A stretch of DNA of 56,306 nucleotides from CAYLQA01 sp964385695 (GCA_964385695.1 CAYLQA010000021.1:1-56306); one strand, 5' to 3'. Positions 31,881 to 40,514 are shown, numbered from the stretch's first letter. Made by a program: numbers and translations. The notes: generated from the letters alone by a model not told the origin.

Positions 31881-32276
31881 TTATCCTTCAAAAATCTTCA
31901 GTAAGGTGTCAGCCAGATCCTGCACCCGGCAGCGGACAAGACCCAAGGAGACTTCCTCGCTGAAAATGGTGATCAGAATGAGTTCTTCCCCGATTCTGGC
32001 AAAATGGATATTGCCGTTTTTCCCTTTATGAAAGAGAAGGGAAAAGTCTTCTTCCCCGATGAGCTTGGCGATCTGTGAAGTTGCACCCAGGTTTGCCGCC
32101 GCCAGGGCTGCCAATGAAATGGCGTCAATCTCATCTGAGTCTTGGCCACAGTTGGAGAGGATGTTCCCGGCACCGTCAATGAGCAGAGCAGTGCGAACGC
32201 CCGCCTGGATCAAAGTGGTGTCAATGGCATTTCTGGCCTTTTCTAAAATTTCCGAGGTCAGGATAAAATCTTGCAT
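31881..32276 (-). CDS. mglB: MglB-type Roadblock/LC7 GTPase-activating protein
   Basis: A 131-residue Roadblock/LC7 protein. Seen: an N-terminal helix (LEKARNAIDTTLIQAG), VRTALLIDGAGNILSN, the long SLAALAAANLGATSQIAKLI helix, FSLLFHKGKNGNIHFARI, ELILITIFSEEVSLGLVR and a closing amphipathic helix. Homologues such as Myxococcus MglB form dimers that stimulate MglA GTP hydrolysis and hold it off one pole. It is the first gene of the six-gene minus-strand operon. A fixed 8-bp direct repeat lies about 100 bp upstream. Confidence 0.9.
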   Translation of the reverse strand: MQDFILTSEILEKARNAIDTTLIQAGVRTALLIDGAGNILSNCGQDSDEIDAISLAALAAANLGATSQIAKLIGEEDFSLLFHKGKNGNIHFARIGEELILITIFSEEVSLGLVRCRVQDLADTLLKIFEG

Positions 32277-32854
32277 TTAATTGCGTTCTCCTGCGGTGAA
32301 GGGGTGGGATGTTGCCGTCACAAACAGGGGATGGCATGCTTCAGTTGTGCAAGCAGACCATTTCCTTGAGTTCAACAATGTTTTGTCGGATGTAAACAAT
32401 GTGGTAGAAGTTCCCAAAAATACTTTAATTTTTTAATGGTTACATTGGAAGAAAATCCCTGTCAAGCGGAAATACAAAGTCAGGATTACAATACCTAACC
32501 CTCAGTATTGGGAAGCAGAAAGGAAATAGATGATAATGGGCCATGGGATATGAATGGCCTTTATTGATGTCGGTAAAATTTTTGCCGTTTTTTCGGTGGG
32601 ATAGCCCGCCAGGATGGTCTTTGTTGTTGCTCCCTGTAAAGGTTTGTGTTAAAGAACGAAGTTGAGCGTTTTTTGGGAGGCTTGTGTGGGTTTTCGCTAC
32701 GTTTTCAGGTCCCACCTGAATGGGCGGAATTTAGAGTTAAGATTACGCGCTCAGCTATATTTCCTCGCAAACCTGAAGCTATTAAAATGTCTATTCCAGG
32801 TCGGGCGTCTGTGCGTCCATGCAGCCTGATAAACTTTTTGAATGAGGTGATCGC
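32277..32854. other. Divergent intergenic region between mglB and the carboxylase operon
   Basis: 578 bp with no gene that I can support. AACAATGT occurs twice in direct orientation at 32374-32381 and 32395-32402, 21 bp apart (two helical turns), about 100 bp upstream of mglB, a plausible regulator site. Open frames on both strands (plus 32646-32858, minus 32440-32715) lack ribosome sites and look incidental. The carboxylase promoter should also lie here, but I could not place it. Confidence 0.35.
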
Positions 32855-34297
32855 TTGAAAAAGAAGATCTTAGTAGCCAACCGAGGTGAGATTGCGCTGC
32901 GGATAATCCGCGCCATTCAGGAGCTTGGCCATACAGCCGTTGCCGTGTACGAAACCCCGGACAAGGATGCCTTGCACATTCGGGTCGCGGACGAGGCTAT
33001 TTGGCTTGGAGATGGTCCCAGGGCCGACTATTTAGACATTGACAAGGTAATAGCCGCGTGCAAGAAGACAGGCACCGATGCCGTCCACCCCGGTTATGGG
33101 TTTTTGGCGGAAAACCCCTTGTTTGCCAAGGCCTGTGAGGACAACGGCATTGTTTTTATCGGGCCTTCCTCCGAGGTTATCAACTCCCTGGGTAACAAGG
33201 TTATCGCCCGCCAGATCATGGCCGATGCCGGTATCCCCATGGTACCCGGTACCCAGAATCTTTCCGCCGGTGAGGCTGGAGAGCAAGAGGCCCGTGAGTT
33301 TGGTGCCAAATATGGTTACCCCATCATGCTCAAGGCAACAGCCGGCGGCGGTGGTCGCGGTATCCGTCGTATCGAGAACGAAGAGCAACTGAAGGAAGAG
33401 TATCCTGTTGCCCGCTCCGAGGCCAAGGCCGCGTTCAATGACGATTCCGTTTATCTTGAAAAGGTAGTACTCACCCCCAAACATGTCGAGGTCCAGGTCA
33501 TTGCCGATGCCGATGGCAATACCGTGCATCTTGGTTCTCGTGACTGCTCTATCCAGCGTCGTAACCAGAAGCTGGTAGAGATTGCCCCCTCTCTGATCCA
33601 AGATCAAAAACTGGTTGATGATATCTGTAACACCGCTGTTACCGCTGCCAAGGCAGCAAGCTACTTCAACGCCGGTACCGTAGAGTTCCTGGTCGACAAG
33701 GACTGGAACTACTACTTTATGGAGATCAACACCCGCGTTCAGGTTGAGCACACCGTTTCCGAGATGGTCACCGGTATCGATATCGTCCGTACCCAGATTA
33801 AGTTGGCACTTGGTAAGAAGCTGGCCTTCACCCAGGATGATGTCCAGATCCGCGGCTATGCCATCGAGGTTCGTATCAATGCTGAGGATCCGCAGAACAA
33901 CTTCATGCCAGAGGGCGGCAAGACGGTAAGTGTCTATCGTTCGCCCGGCGGTTACGGCGTGCGTCTTGACGGTTTTGTTTATCAGGGCTTCACCGTTCCC
34001 GAGGTCTATGACTCTCTGCTGGTCAAGCTGACCGTCCACGGTTTCAGCTGGAATGAGACAGTGGATCGTCTGGGCCGCTGCCTGAAGAACTTCGTTATCA
34101 CCGGTCCCAAGACCACCATCCCGTATTATCTGAATGTTATCGCAGATCCGGATTTTCAGAAGGGTGACTTTGACACCTCCTTCATCGATACCCATCCGGA
34201 GCTGACTGAATATGACGACCAGGTCAGCGAGGGCAACAAGATGGCCCATTTGATCGCCGAGATTCACAACAAGGGCGAAAATCCATACGCTATCTAA
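32855..34297 (+). CDS. Biotin carboxylase subunit of a two-subunit acyl/pyruvate carboxylase
   Basis: A 480-residue ATP-grasp biotin carboxylase that uses ATP and bicarbonate to carboxylate biotin carried on the partner subunit. Seen: KKILVANRGEIALRIIRA start, HPGYGFLAENP, the glycine loop KATAGGGGRGIR (about 158-169), EKVVLTPKHVEVQVIAD, LGSRDCSIQRRNQK, and the catalytic EINTRVQVEHTVSEM (about 293-307). The start is TTG with a GAGGTGA ribosome site 4-5 bp before it. The next gene (70 bp on) encodes the carboxyltransferase and biotin carrier. As for PycA/PycB, they should act together. The C-terminal tail of about 30 acidic residues is unremarkable. Confidence 0.93.
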   Translation: MKKKILVANRGEIALRIIRAIQELGHTAVAVYETPDKDALHIRVADEAIWLGDGPRADYLDIDKVIAACKKTGTDAVHPGYGFLAENPLFAKACEDNGIVFIGPSSEVINSLGNKVIARQIMADAGIPMVPGTQNLSAGEAGEQEAREFGAKYGYPIMLKATAGGGGRGIRRIENEEQLKEEYPVARSEAKAAFNDDSVYLEKVVLTPKHVEVQVIADADGNTVHLGSRDCSIQRRNQKLVEIAPSLIQDQKLVDDICNTAVTAAKAASYFNAGTVEFLVDKDWNYYFMEINTRVQVEHTVSEMVTGIDIVRTQIKLALGKKLAFTQDDVQIRGYAIEVRINAEDPQNNFMPEGGKTVSVYRSPGGYGVRLDGFVYQGFTVPEVYDSLLVKLTVHGFSWNETVDRLGRCLKNFVITGPKTTIPYYLNVIADPDFQKGDFDTSFIDTHPELTEYDDQVSEGNKMAHLIAEIHNKGENPYAI

Positions 34298-34367
34298 CGG
34301 CGTGTGGAAAAAAGCTGAGCTGATTTATTACGTTAATAAAGTCTATTTGAACATATAGGAGTCCTAG

Positions 34368-36281
34368 ATGGAACGCATAGTCCAAGGCATGAGTATTACC
34401 GAGGTCCTGAAAACGGTCCGGGAGGCGGATGGTTATTATGTTACCAATACCGCCCGCGATATGTCCCAGTCCGACTACAAGAACAGGATCCTGCTGCATA
34501 CGGATCTGTTGGCCGCCCCCTCCCGCGAGAAGGCTGGTTATTTCTCCCTGGAGATTACCGGTGGCGCCTCTGTCCACGTAGATATTCTGCGCAAACAGGT
34601 TGATCCCTTTCTGAAACTGGAACTGTTGCGGGAGAAGATGCCCAACACCATGTTCCAAACCCTGTGTCGCGGTATCAACCTCTTCGGTTATCGTCCGTAC
34701 CCGCAGAACGTTATTCGTTTTGTGGTCAAAGAGTTTGCCAAATACGTAGATGTCTGGCGTGTGTTCGACTTCATGAACCACGTGCCCAATATGCAGGCCG
34801 TTTTTGAAGAGGTCCAGAAGGCGGGCAAGATCCTTGAGCCCACCGTCTGTTTCTCCACCGGCCCTGAGCACACCAACGAATTCTATCTTTCCAAGGTTAA
34901 AGATATTCTGGATGTTACTGGGGATGAGATTGTTCTCTGTATCAAGAACCACGGCGGTCTTGGTACCCCGAAACGTATCGGCGAGTTGGTCGATGCCATC
35001 CTGCAGAAGTATCCGGAGATGGTCATCCACTACCATGGCCATAACACCGACGGTAACGAGGTTGGTCGCGACGTGGCTGCGGCCCTTGCCGGCGCCAAGA
35101 TCATCGATGCCTCTGACCATGCCTTTACCGGCTACTTCGGCCCCTGCCCGATCCTCAGCGTTGTCCATGCCCTGAAAGAGCACGGCCTCAATGCAGTAGG
35201 ACTGGATGAAGAGGCGGTGCGTGAGACCTCAGAGGTCCTGCGCCCCGAGCGTAAACACTATGAGTACTTCGAGTCCCAGTTCAAGGGCTTTGATCCCACC
35301 GTGCAGATCCACAAACTGCCCGGCGGTGCTGCCGGCTCCAGTTTCGAGCAGGCCGTCAAGGGCGACTTCCTTGACAAGATGCCAGACATCCTCCATGAAG
35401 AGCTGCCCAAGGTTCAGGTTGAGCTCGGTAACTTCTGGAGTGTAACTCCGGGTTCCCAGATTTTGTGGACCTCTGCCGTAAGTAATGTCCAGGGCGGGGA
35501 GCGCTACGGCAACTGCTCAGGCGATCTCAAAAACCTGCTCCTCGGTAAATATGGTCCCTTCCCCTTCTACCAGCCTGCGGACTGGATCTATGAGAAGGCC
35601 TTTGGCCCGGATTGGAAGAAGGTTCTTGAGGAAGAGGGCGGTATGGACGATATCGATGATATCGATCTTGAGGAAGAACGCAAAAAACTTGCCGAGGCCT
35701 TGGGCTACGAGCCTACTGAGCAGCAGCTGGTGACCTATCTACAGCATCCCAACGATGCCATCAGCTTCTTCAAGTTTGAGGAAAAATTCGGCCGCACCTA
35801 TGTCTTGCCGCCGAGCATCTTCCTCCGCCGCGGCGGATTCGATATGGGCGATACCCTCTCCTTTACCGACCATAACGGAAAAGAGCACGTTGTCGAGGTC
35901 GGACCCAAACAGGAGACTGCTGATGGTGCCGAGACCAATGTCTATCTCAACGTGGATCACCACCAGCGCGTCTATACCTTTGAGAACGAGCAGGAAGGTG
36001 GCGGCGGTGCAGCTGCTGCCCCGAAACTGAGCAAGAAAGAGATCGAAGACCTGGCCAAGGCCGGTGATTACCGTGCGCCTTTTAATGCCAATGTGTGCGA
36101 GGTCACTGTCAAGGAAGGCCAGGAGGTTAAGGCTGGCGATCGCCTGGTGATGCTTGAGGCCATGAAGATGCAGACCCCGGTTGAGAGTAGCGTGGATGGT
36201 ATTGTTGAGTCCATCGGCTGTAAGGTGGGCGATGCCCTGCAGCCCGGTGACGCCATGGTGACCGTTACACCTGCCGAATAG
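34368..36281 (+). CDS. Carboxyltransferase plus biotin-carrier subunit, divergent PycB/5S type
   Basis: A 637-residue protein: an N-terminal HMGL-like carboxyltransferase TIM barrel (about 1-300), a PYC_OADA-type middle domain (about 310-540), a GGGGAAAA linker and a C-terminal biotinyl domain with the acceptor Lys in LEAMKMQTPV (near residue 600). Kept: LCRGINLFGYRPYP, VWRVFDFMNHVPNM and the barrel Lys in CIKNHGGLG. Changed: the usual metal-site motif TDTTxRDAHQS reads VTNTARDMSQS, with Asn for the Asp ligand and one residue fewer, and the usual HxHDT strand reads YHGHNTDG. The 2-oxo acid or acyl-CoA substrate is therefore uncertain: pyruvate, or another acid in propionate-type metabolism. 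A terminator follows. Confidence 0.88.
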   Translation: MERIVQGMSITEVLKTVREADGYYVTNTARDMSQSDYKNRILLHTDLLAAPSREKAGYFSLEITGGASVHVDILRKQVDPFLKLELLREKMPNTMFQTLCRGINLFGYRPYPQNVIRFVVKEFAKYVDVWRVFDFMNHVPNMQAVFEEVQKAGKILEPTVCFSTGPEHTNEFYLSKVKDILDVTGDEIVLCIKNHGGLGTPKRIGELVDAILQKYPEMVIHYHGHNTDGNEVGRDVAAALAGAKIIDASDHAFTGYFGPCPILSVVHALKEHGLNAVGLDEEAVRETSEVLRPERKHYEYFESQFKGFDPTVQIHKLPGGAAGSSFEQAVKGDFLDKMPDILHEELPKVQVELGNFWSVTPGSQILWTSAVSNVQGGERYGNCSGDLKNLLLGKYGPFPFYQPADWIYEKAFGPDWKKVLEEEGGMDDIDDIDLEEERKKLAEALGYEPTEQQLVTYLQHPNDAISFFKFEEKFGRTYVLPPSIFLRRGGFDMGDTLSFTDHNGKEHVVEVGPKQETADGAETNVYLNVDHHQRVYTFENEQEGGGGAAAAPKLSKKEIEDLAKAGDYRAPFNANVCEVTVKEGQEVKAGDRLVMLEAMKMQTPVESSVDGIVESIGCKVGDALQPGDAMVTVTPAE

Positions 36282-36300
36282 TTCGTTTACTCTTAAAATT

Positions 36301-36336
36301 AAAGGCCCGCTTTCTTTATAAAAGCGGGCCTTTTTT
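36301..36336 (+). terminator. Intrinsic terminator after the carboxylase operon
   Basis: AAAGGCCCGCTTT (36301-36313) pairs perfectly with AAAGCGGGCCTTT (36321-36333), loop CTTTATA, and ends in a T-run to 36336. Because the A/T flanks are symmetric it can also serve the convergent CBM48 gene. Confidence 0.92.
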
Positions 36337-36357
36337 ATTGTCTTTGCAGATGCTTGG

Positions 36358-36675
36358 CTAGTTTTCGATGGTAATCACCGAGTTTTCCTGGCCAAAAGGA
36401 TTGCTGCAGCGTTGATCGTTTTGCGGATCGGTCCACCAGTCGCCATCGACAATAAAGCGATACTCGTAGCGTCCCGGCTTGAGTTTGACTTTTTTCTTGC
36501 AAGTGCCGTCTTTGAATTTTCGCATCTTATAACCATCTGCGTTCCAGTCATTAAAATCTCCTACCAAAAAGACTTCACCAGCCTCCGGTACCTGGAGGGC
36601 AAACTCTGTTGATGGTACGGTCTTCTTGGTCTTTTTGGCGGATGTGGATTTGCGTGTTTTTGAGGGCGCTGCCAT
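36358..36675 (-). CDS. Free-standing CBM48/AMPK-type glycogen-binding domain protein
   Basis: A 105-residue protein made of a basic N-terminal tail (PSKTRKSTSAKKTKK) and one carbohydrate-binding module of the isoamylase-N/AMPK-beta type: EVFLVGDFNDWNADGYKM, LKPGRYEYRFIVDGDWWTDP, and a C-terminal NPFGQENSVITI. The Trp residues and GDFNDW match the glycogen-contacting motif of the family. There is no catalytic domain. The ATG at 36675 follows a GGAGGAGG site. It may target partners to glycogen granules, which would fit the glgC genes at 4.4-6.9 kb, but nothing adjacent supports this. Confidence 0.9.
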   Translation of the reverse strand: MAAPSKTRKSTSAKKTKKTVPSTEFALQVPEAGEVFLVGDFNDWNADGYKMRKFKDGTCKKKVKLKPGRYEYRFIVDGDWWTDPQNDQRCSNPFGQENSVITIEN

Positions 36676-36806
36676 GTGGTTCCTCCTCCCCATTTTTCGT
36701 GTGAAATAGTGTTAGTAAACTACATCAATGTGCGCACCTGTTACGTGTCAGGGAGGCACCTTTTTATCATGGGGAAAAAGGGGAGAAAATGTCAAATAAA
36801 ATGTGA

Positions 36807-37244
36807 TCAGTCAAAGGTGAGTCGGTTGAACCCGCCTTTCTCATACCACGGCCGGCTGGCTGCCATATCAGTGATTTCAAAGATGATAACTTCAAGCACC
36901 AGGTATACTTTGGTCCCTTTGCGCACACAGGCTGTAAGGGTTTCACCATGATGGCCGAGGGCGGCGTGTAAATGGATTTTGGGTTCGTCGTCGTCCCAAA
37001 AGATGCTTCCTGTGCCGATGGTCTCCCGTGCGCCACTAACCTCTTCCCATACCGGGGTGGGAGGCATAACTGCTTCTACCGGCCCGGTGACCACGCCAGC
37101 CTCTCTGAGTCCGCCCAAGGCGTGGAACCAACTGCAGCGGATGTTCTCTTTGCGAATAACTTTGATCAGACCATCAAGAAAGTCGTCACCTTCATCAAAG
37201 CGGATGGTCACCACCCTGCCAATATTTCCTGTACTGTAATCCAT
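36807..37244 (-). CDS. PPC-domain (DUF296) protein
   Basis: A 145-residue protein of the PPC/DUF296 family, found in plant AHL DNA-binding proteins and as single-domain bacterial proteins. Seen: VVTIRFDEGDDFLDGLIKVI, RCSWFHALGGLREAGVV, the metal-site HLHAALGHHGET (His residues near 92-99) and LVLEVIIFEI. The bacterial members form trimers; their role is not established. It begins 12 bp after the DarP/YjgA stop on the same strand, so the two are probably co-transcribed. Confidence 0.85.
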   Translation of the reverse strand: MDYSTGNIGRVVTIRFDEGDDFLDGLIKVIRKENIRCSWFHALGGLREAGVVTGPVEAVMPPTPVWEEVSGARETIGTGSIFWDDDEPKIHLHAALGHHGETLTACVRKGTKVYLVLEVIIFEITDMAASRPWYEKGGFNRLTFD

Positions 37245-37256
37245 AGCGGGTCCTTG

Positions 37257-37808
37257 TTATTCTTTTCCTGCCTGCTGAAAGCGGAGTTGTTCTTGGGCAG
37301 CCCGCAACAGGCGAAAGATCTCGCGGCTGTGTACGGGCTTGCGGCTTTTGGAAAACTGTAAGGCGGATTTTTTTACAGCTGCCGTATCCAGGGCCGGGTA
37401 CATTTTGGCCGCAGCAGTAATCATGTCGCTTTGCCACCGCTCTGTGAGGGGCGTGTTAAACTCGTCTGCTTCCTCCCTGGCCCCCATAGCCTCGGTGATG
37501 ATTTCGTCGCGAATGCGTTCCAGCTCATGGAACTCACCAGCCTGTTTAAGGCGGGAGCCCTTTTTTTCGGTGAGAAAATCAAGAAATGGTTCAACATCCA
37601 TCCCCCGGAGTTCCTTGGCGATGTATTTGATCTGCCTCTTGCGTGAGCCGGCTTTGAGTTTGCGCACGCTCTTAATATCGTCCTTTAAAAAATCATCGCA
37701 GGGTAACTTGTTGATATCAGAAGCAGAAAGCTCGCTCAGCTCCTGGGAGAGCTTCTCGATATTCTTGGCCTGCCGTTTTTTTTCGGATCTGCTGATGGGG
37801 ATGGTCAT
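37257..37808 (-). CDS. darP: Ribosome-associated factor DarP/YjgA (DUF615)
   Basis: A 183-residue all-helical, highly charged protein of the YjgA family. Seen: ISRSEKKRQAKNIEKLSQEL, INKLPCDDFLKDDIKSVRKL, GSRKRQIKYIAKELR and RWQSDMITAAAK. In E. coli it joins late 50S ribosomal subunit maturation, close to the peptidyl-transferase centre. The C-terminus (FRLLRAAQEQLRFQQAGKE) is a little longer than in the E. coli protein. The PPC-domain gene follows by 12 bp. No clear ribosome site precedes the ATG. Confidence 0.85.
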   Translation of the reverse strand: MTIPISRSEKKRQAKNIEKLSQELSELSASDINKLPCDDFLKDDIKSVRKLKAGSRKRQIKYIAKELRGMDVEPFLDFLTEKKGSRLKQAGEFHELERIRDEIITEAMGAREEADEFNTPLTERWQSDMITAAAKMYPALDTAAVKKSALQFSKSRKPVHSREIFRLLRAAQEQLRFQQAGKE

Positions 37809-37972
37809 TGCTGGAATTTTTTTAGTTGCCTTTCGTTTGCTTGCTAAAGTAAGATTTAGCGTTTAAGAGAATGCGCTTATTTTGTTTGCTTCCTGCGCTA
37901 AAAAACGCATTGTTTAACTTCTAGACACTATCATTCGTTGCCAGTATTTCAACCTTAAAAAAGGAATTCTCC

Positions 37973-39145
37973 ATGACAACGCAATCCTTTACCATCAATC
38001 AGCCGACACGGATCCGTTTCGGTGTCAATGCAATCAATGATTTACCCGAACTGGTGAAAGAACTGGGCGGCAGCAAGGTTCTGCTGGTGGTTGACCCAGG
38101 CATCAAGGGGGCGGGGCTTGATAAAGAGGTAATTGCTCCCCTGAAAAAGGCCAAGGTTCCGTATAAGGTTTTTGACAAGATTGACCCGGAACCGGGACTG
38201 AAGCTTGCAGATAATGGCGCAAAATTGGCCAAAAAAGAAAAATGTGATTGTGTTGTCGGGGTCGGAGGCGGCTCGGCAATGGATGTGGCCAAGGCGGTCA
38301 GTATTCTGGTGACCAATGGCGGTAAGGCCGAGGATTATCTCGGAATCGGCAAGATCAAAAAGGCCGGCCTGCCGAAAATTATGGTGCCGACCACTGCCGG
38401 AACCGGTGCCGAGGTGACATGGACCGCGGTTTTTATCAACGAAAAAACACAGTCCAAGGGCGGCATGAACGGCAACCCGCTTTACCCTGAGGCCGCTGTC
38501 TTGGATCCGGCCCTTACCGTTTCCATGCCGCCGCATGTCACTGCGGCAACTGGAATCGACGCCCTGATCCATGCTCTTGAGGGTTTTACTTCGGTCCAGG
38601 CCCATACCATTTCCGATATGTATGCCTTGGAGGCCATCGATCTGATCTGCCGTAATCTGCCCCTTGCCTATGCCAACGGCGATAATATGGAGGCCCGCAG
38701 CAATATGCTCATGGGCAGCCTCCTGGCGGGCAAGGCCTTGGCTACGGCCGGGGTCGGCCTGGTCCACGCCATGTCCTACCCCATGGGCGGCATGTTCGGT
38801 GTCCCCCACGGTCTGGGCAATGCCGTGCTTCTGCCCTATGTGATGGAGTATAACATTATCGGTAATCCGGAGAAATTCGCTTTGCTGGCAGAGGTCATGG
38901 GCCAGGAGACCGAGGGGTTGAGCGTGCGTGAGGCGGCTGAGGCCTCGGTTGAAGCGGCGTACCAGTTGAATCAGGATGTGGGCATCCCAACCTCTCTTGC
39001 CGATCTTAAGATTCCCAAGAAAAAGATCCCCGAGATGGCCAAGATTGCCCTGACCGTTGCAGTGCCTGTACGCAATAATCCCCGCAAGCCGAGCCTTGAG
39101 GATGTCATTGCTATCTACGAGACAGCCATGGAGGGCTGGAGCTAG
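37973..39145 (+). CDS. Iron-containing (group III) alcohol dehydrogenase
   Basis: A 390-residue NAD(P)-dependent dehydrogenase. Seen: the dinucleotide-binding GVGGGSAMDVAKAV (about 95-108), VPTTAGTGAEVTWTAVF (about 138-154), and metal ligands in TGIDALIHALEGF (Asp and His near 195-199) and GLVHAMSYPMGGMFGVPHGLGNA (His near 263 and 277). Enzymes of this type interconvert primary alcohols and aldehydes, often ethanol, propanol or butanol, in fermentative and sulfate-reducing bacteria. An AAGGAATTC site precedes the ATG. The gene is monocistronic here, followed by a repeat-rich spacer. Confidence 0.93.
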   Translation: MTTQSFTINQPTRIRFGVNAINDLPELVKELGGSKVLLVVDPGIKGAGLDKEVIAPLKKAKVPYKVFDKIDPEPGLKLADNGAKLAKKEKCDCVVGVGGGSAMDVAKAVSILVTNGGKAEDYLGIGKIKKAGLPKIMVPTTAGTGAEVTWTAVFINEKTQSKGGMNGNPLYPEAAVLDPALTVSMPPHVTAATGIDALIHALEGFTSVQAHTISDMYALEAIDLICRNLPLAYANGDNMEARSNMLMGSLLAGKALATAGVGLVHAMSYPMGGMFGVPHGLGNAVLLPYVMEYNIIGNPEKFALLAEVMGQETEGLSVREAAEASVEAAYQLNQDVGIPTSLADLKIPKKKIPEMAKIALTVAVPVRNNPRKPSLEDVIAIYETAMEGWS

Positions 39146-39193
39146 TGAGTAACCAGTGACAGGTAACGAGTGACGAGTTAAAAGCTAACGGCA

Positions 39194-39276
39194 AACGCAA
39201 GGGCGCAAAGACGCTAAAGATATTTTTTCAAGAAACAAGAGTTGTTAACTTGTTACGTCCCTTGCGTCCTTGCGTT
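39194..39276. repeat. Imperfect inverted repeat of the CGCAAAGACGC type
   Basis: A 22-bp left arm beginning AACGCAAGG (39194-39215) and a right arm ending CCTTGCGTT (39255-39276) pair with a few mismatches around a 39-nt loop. Preceding it is a short tandem-like run of GAGT/AACGAGTGAC units (39146-39180). This class of miniature intergenic repeat is common in this bacterial group; no coding capacity. Confidence 0.5.
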
Positions 39277-39308
39277 AAAAAAAATAATGTTGAATTGAGG
39301 TAAATAAT

Positions 39309-40514
39309 ATGCCTGGTTTTGAGGTCTTTGGAGAGGAAGAAAAAAAAGAGATTCTGGATGTGCTTGATACCGGGGTGCTGTTCCGTTACGAGTTTCCCAA
39401 CGAGCGCAAAGGCGTCTATAAGGTCCGTGAGTTTGAGGAGAAGTATGCGGCCTATTGCGGCAGCAAGCATGGTCAGGCCGTGACCTCCGGCACTGCCGCT
39501 CTCAAGGTTGCCATGACCGCTCTGGGTGTCGGCCCGGGGGATGAGGTCATCACTCAGGGCTTTACCTTTGTTGCCACCTGGGAGGCGATTTTTGATGTGG
39601 GTGCCGTACCGGTCTTCACCGAGGTGGATGAGACTCTGAACATGGATCCGGCTGACCTTGAAAAAAAGATCACCGACAAAACGAAATGTATTATCCCGGT
39701 GCACATGATGGGCGCGCCTGCCCGTGTTGATGAGATTAAGGCCATAGCAGATAAGCATGGCATCCCGGTTCTTGAGGACACGGCCCAGGCTCCCGGTGCC
39801 AAGCTCAACGGCAGAGCCCTTGGTTCCATCGGCACCTGCGGCACCTTTTCCTTTGACCCGGTCAAGACCATCACCACCGGTGAGGGCGGGATGATTATCA
39901 CCGATGACGAGACCCTGTGGCGCAACATGAGTGAGTATCAGGATCATGGTCACGACCATGTGCCCAACCCCGGTGCCAGGGGCGGAGAGGGACGCAGCTT
40001 TATCGGCTTCAACTTTCGGATGATGGAGTTGCAGGGGGCAATCGGCCTTGCCCAGTTGGCCAAACTCGATGAGATCGTTGCCAGCCACCAGAAAAATAAG
40101 GCTGCCATCAAAAAGGTGGTTGAGAAGCTGCCCGGCGTAACCTTCCGTACCATCCTGGATGAGAAAGGGGATAATGCCTCCTTTCTCGCTTTCTTCATGC
40201 CCAATAAGGAGACTGCGCAGAAGGTCAACGGGGTCTTGGCGGAGAATGGTGCCGGGGCGGTTTATTTTGCCGTGAACACCTGGCATTACTACCCCAAGTG
40301 GGAGCATCTCTTAGGCGGCTCCACCTTGGCGAAATCCGGTTGGCCTTTTAATGGCCCGGATGGTAAGCGTCGTGTTGTCTATGATGCCGATGTCCTGCCC
40401 AAGTCCGCTGCCATCATGGATCGTCTCCTGGTCTATCCGGTGCCGGTGAACCTGAGCGATGAACGTTTGGCGCAGATTGAGGCGGCCGTTGATAAGGCGG
40501 TTGCCGCTTGCTAA
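39309..40514 (+). CDS. DegT/DnrJ/EryC1/StrS-family sugar aminotransferase
   Basis: A 401-residue fold-type I PLP enzyme that aminates nucleotide-linked keto-sugars for surface glycans or aminosugars. Seen: AVTSGTAALKVAMTALGVG, EVITQGFTFVATWEAI, IIPVHMMGAPARVDEI, VLEDTAQAPGA, and the Schiff-base Lys in TFSFDPVKTITTGEGGM (near residue 188). The C-terminal WPFNGPDGKRRVVYDADVLPK region is more elaborate than in plain ArnB-type enzymes. The gene stands alone, ending in a terminator, without sugar-biosynthesis neighbours, so its pathway cannot be assigned. Confidence 0.9.
   Translation: MPGFEVFGEEEKKEILDVLDTGVLFRYEFPNERKGVYKVREFEEKYAAYCGSKHGQAVTSGTAALKVAMTALGVGPGDEVITQGFTFVATWEAIFDVGAVPVFTEVDETLNMDPADLEKKITDKTKCIIPVHMMGAPARVDEIKAIADKHGIPVLEDTAQAPGAKLNGRALGSIGTCGTFSFDPVKTITTGEGGMIITDDETLWRNMSEYQDHGHDHVPNPGARGGEGRSFIGFNFRMMELQGAIGLAQLAKLDEIVASHQKNKAAIKKVVEKLPGVTFRTILDEKGDNASFLAFFMPNKETAQKVNGVLAENGAGAVYFAVNTWHYYPKWEHLLGGSTLAKSGWPFNGPDGKRRVVYDADVLPKSAAIMDRLLVYPVPVNLSDERLAQIEAAVDKAVAAC

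Noticed and set aside
32646..32858. 70-codon plus-strand frame whose TGA overlaps the TTG start of the biotin carboxylase gene
   Set aside because: The TTGA overlap looks like coupling, but the frame has no ribosome site or recognisable content. The carboxylase has its own GAGGTGA site.
33032..34267. 411-codon minus-strand open frame opposite the biotin carboxylase gene
   Set aside because: It is an antisense shadow; the plus-strand protein carries all the ATP-grasp and biotin carboxylase motifs.
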